Assembly (NCBI GenBank): GCA_023435225.1
Contig: JAEYRX010000024.1
Location: forward strand, 1-64,000
Direction of reading: 5' to 3'
DNA length: 64,000 nt
Source: Bacillota bacterium
GTDB taxonomy: Bacteria > Bacillota > UBA4882 > UBA8346
Shown here: piece by piece, positions 62,121 to 64,000 of the stretch
How the letters are laid out: the number at the start of each line of letters is the position of its first letter
Numbering within the stretch: position 1 is the first letter of the stretch
Position numbers and translations under genes: made by a program
Notes under the pieces: model-generated
Databases searched by the model: none
The model's input: the letters and a program-made list of their open reading frames with translations, nothing else
Told to the model about the DNA's origin: nothing

Positions 62121-62954
62121 ATGAAACTCTTTATAGTAACACCAAGTTATATAAATACCGAAGAACGTTACGAATTGGCGAAAAATTCCTTTGACTCTTT
62201 ACAAAAGATAATTGGGACAAAATATCAGCATTATGTTGTTGATGATATTCCCAGGAGAAAAGGGATTCTGCGATCGTTTCCCAATAAAAAATTTTTATCC
62301 AAGGCGATTGATATCTATAATAAACCGAATATTAAATTAATTAGAAGATTCGGGTCCGGCAGTGCTTCTGCTACGGTACAAGCTGTGCAAGAAGCGCGCA
62401 AGGATGGAGCGGAGTTAATTTTTTTACACCTTGATGACAATGTATACTTACCTATTTTAGATAAATTAATTAGATACTCAATCCATGCATTTGAAAATGA
62501 TGATGATTTAATGAGAGTAGGATTAACCGGATACCCGATTATGTATAGTAAAAATCCACTCGAAATTGGGAATCGTACTTTACTCAAGATTACACCAGAA
62601 CAAATCAGTTTTGAGACTATTACTTTAAAACCAACCAGATTCAAAGATTATACTTTATGGAGCTCATATTTTCATGAAAACATGGTAGATGAGTTCTATT
62701 ATCCAATTCCACTCTGGACAACAATTTATCGTGCTTCATTTCTGGAAGAATTATTGACTTTTGATACACTTTCAAAGGCTGGAACACTAGCCGATGTTGA
62801 AGTTTTTTATAAAAATAAGGTAACCTGGAAAAAAGCTTTGACTCATTTTAAAGGAAAGTTAGGCTATATTAATATGCAATTTACCGGGACAGAGATGCAA
62901 AGAGAAAAAAATTGGCAAGATATTTTTAAAATGGCTAATGAACCAATATACTAA
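62121..62954 (+). CDS. Glycosyltransferase-like protein of unknown specificity
   Basis: A 277-aa soluble protein. The start (MKLFIVTPSYINTEERYELA) and the central ELIFLHLDDNVYLPILDKL (a DxD-like LDDN after a hydrophobic strand) suggest a GT-A fold, as in family 2 glycosyltransferases. I cannot place it in a named family. The start ATG is 18 bases after the DUF268 remnant, with AGGTTG upstream. Its place among glycan genes supports a transferase role; this is inference. Confidence 0.5.
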   Translation: MKLFIVTPSYINTEERYELAKNSFDSLQKIIGTKYQHYVVDDIPRRKGILRSFPNKKFLSKAIDIYNKPNIKLIRRFGSGSASATVQAVQEARKDGAELIFLHLDDNVYLPILDKLIRYSIHAFENDDDLMRVGLTGYPIMYSKNPLEIGNRTLLKITPEQISFETITLKPTRFKDYTLWSSYFHENMVDEFYYPIPLWTTIYRASFLEELLTFDTLSKAGTLADVEVFYKNKVTWKKALTHFKGKLGYINMQFTGTEMQREKNWQDIFKMANEPIY

Positions 62955-63018
62955 AAGAATTATTGATTTTAAAATTGATACTGTATATTCCCAATATTAA
63001 TTTTAGGAAGGTAAAGAT

Positions 63019-63936
63019 ATGCGAATACTAGTTACTGGAGCAAAAGGCTTTTTAGGGAAACGTGTTTGCCGGAAACTTCAAGAAAAAGAGTTAGATTTTA
63101 CTGAGACTTCTTTAAGTATGGGCGTTGATTTACGAGATAAAGAACAAACACTAAAGCTATTTAAGGAACTAAAACCTGAGTATGTATTACATTGTGCGGC
63201 ATATGTCGGTGGGATTTCTTTTGGTTATGAACACCAAGCGGAAATGTTTACCAATAATTTGGAGATTACAATTAATCTTTTAGAGGCGGCTAGAATTACC
63301 GGAGTAAAACGGATTATTAACCCAATTGCAAATTGCGCTTATCCTGCGAAGGCCACCATTTTTAGGGAGAATGAGTTTTGGGATGGGCCTTTGCATGAAT
63401 CGGTTATGGTTTATGGATTTGTAAGAAAAGCTTTTTGGGTTGGCTCATGGGCTTATATCAAACAATATCAGATGGATATTATTAATCTTATATTTTCCAA
63501 TATGTATGGCCCGGAAGATCATTTTGATGAAAAACGTTCCCACGCACTTGGAGCTTTAATTATGAAATTTGTTAAGGCAAGTGAAAACAATGAATCTTTT
63601 GTAACAGTATGGGGTTCTGGTACACCTGTAAGAGAATGGTTGCATGTGGATGATGCTGCAGAAGCTATGATAAGATCAATATATATTGAGCCTAACATTG
63701 ACCCTATAAATATTGGGATCGCTACCGGTGTATCAATTATTGAAATGGCTAAAATGATACAAAAAATTATTGGGTATAAAGGAGAAATAAAGCTGGATCC
63801 GACAAAACCCGATGGCGCTTTATATAAAACTGTTGACGGTTCAAAAGGAAGGGAAATATTTCAGTGGATGCCGGAAATAGATTTTGAAAAAGGATTAAAT
63901 GATACTATTTGTTGGTATTTAAAGAATAAAAAATAA
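63019..63936 (+). CDS. NAD-dependent epimerase/reductase, GDP-fucose synthase-like
   Basis: A 305-aa extended SDR protein. The NAD motif is MRILVTGAKGFLGKRVC (G-x-x-G-x-x-G). Residues HCAAYVGGISFGYEHQAEMF and NCAYPAKATIFRENEFWDG are typical of GDP-L-fucose synthase (Fcl/WcaG) relatives, and the YGFVRK stretch supplies the YxxxK pair. The likely substrate is a GDP- or dTDP-4-keto-6-deoxy sugar. AGGAAGG precedes the ATG; the next gene starts 13 bases after its stop. Confidence 0.82.
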   Translation: MRILVTGAKGFLGKRVCRKLQEKELDFTETSLSMGVDLRDKEQTLKLFKELKPEYVLHCAAYVGGISFGYEHQAEMFTNNLEITINLLEAARITGVKRIINPIANCAYPAKATIFRENEFWDGPLHESVMVYGFVRKAFWVGSWAYIKQYQMDIINLIFSNMYGPEDHFDEKRSHALGALIMKFVKASENNESFVTVWGSGTPVREWLHVDDAAEAMIRSIYIEPNIDPINIGIATGVSIIEMAKMIQKIIGYKGEIKLDPTKPDGALYKTVDGSKGREIFQWMPEIDFEKGLNDTICWYLKNKK

Positions 63937-63948
63937 AGGAGGACAGGT

Positions 63949-64000
63949 ATGAACATACCACAAGTATTTCCCTGGCTGGGTGAGGATGAAAAAAATGCAC
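63949..64000 (+). CDS. Start of a probable DegT/DnrJ sugar aminotransferase (cut by window end)
   Basis: Only 17 codons are in the window: MNIPQVFPWLGEDEKNA. The pattern IPxxxPWLGEDE resembles the first residues of DegT/DnrJ/EryC1 aminotransferases in glycan clusters. AAAGGAGGAC stands before the ATG. The call rests on this short stretch and the context. Confidence 0.5.
   Translation, partial: MNIPQVFPWLGEDEKNA

Overview
The window reads as one arm of a chromosome from an anaerobic-type, endospore-forming, motile member of the Bacillota (Firmicutes) that also appears to have an outer membrane. The fla/che gene order is of Bacillus/Clostridium type, ftsZ is followed by spoIIGA and sigE (sporulation), and at 48.7-50.3 kb there is an LptD/OstA-like outer-membrane protein ending in a C-terminal Phe. 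Together these point to a diderm sporulating lineage (Limnochordia- or Halanaerobiales-like is a guess; no taxonomic marker was tested). No rRNA, tRNA or CRISPR was seen.

Region 1 (0.2-15.4 kb) is the first half of the flagellar operon: flgB-flgC-fliE-fliF-fliG-fliH-fliI-fliJ-motE-like-fliK-flgD-TIGR02530-like-flgE-flbD. It encodes rod, MS ring, switch, export ATPase complex, hook cap, hook and hook-length control. FliH carries ten hendecad repeats and FlgE is about twice the usual length.

Region 2 (15.4-19.3 kb) is an island between flbD and fliL. It holds a strongly structured, terminator-ended intergenic stretch (candidate RNA), a secreted double beta-propeller protein (six PD40 plus seven RCC1 repeats) with its own promoter, and a DUF559 endonuclease gene sandwiched between two pairs of a large palindromic repeat.

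Region 3 (19.4-38.8 kb) resumes with fliL-fliM-fliY-cheY-fliO-fliP-fliQ-fliR-flhB-flhA-flhF-flhG-pilZ-cheA-cheW-cheC-cheD-sigD-fapA: C-ring, export gate, placement GTPases, chemotaxis core and sigma-28. cheB is absent from its usual place.

Region 4 (39-46.9 kb) is ftsQ-ftsZ-spoIIGA-sigE (cell division and the mother-cell sigma factor with its protease), then an MNT/HEPN toxin-antitoxin pair, a DJ-1/PfpI protein and a Phd/PIN toxin-antitoxin pair on the minus strand.

Region 5 (47.6-64 kb) is envelope polysaccharide biosynthesis: an NDP-sugar pyrophosphorylase convergent with the lptD-like gene, a WbpM/CapD dehydratase, the four-enzyme wbpA/D/E/B route to a 2,3-diacetamido uronic acid, an HTH regulator, a Wzm/Wzt O-antigen ABC exporter, an SAM-fold protein, a broken DUF268 gene, a glycosyltransferase-like protein, an epimerase and the start of an aminotransferase.

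Intergenic gaps are unusually rich in several families of fold-back (palindromic) repeats and in short stuttering words that stop just before ribosome binding sites. A 24-nt spaced motif (AGGA-N16-CGAA) recurs five times, and I found it only in the polysaccharide region.
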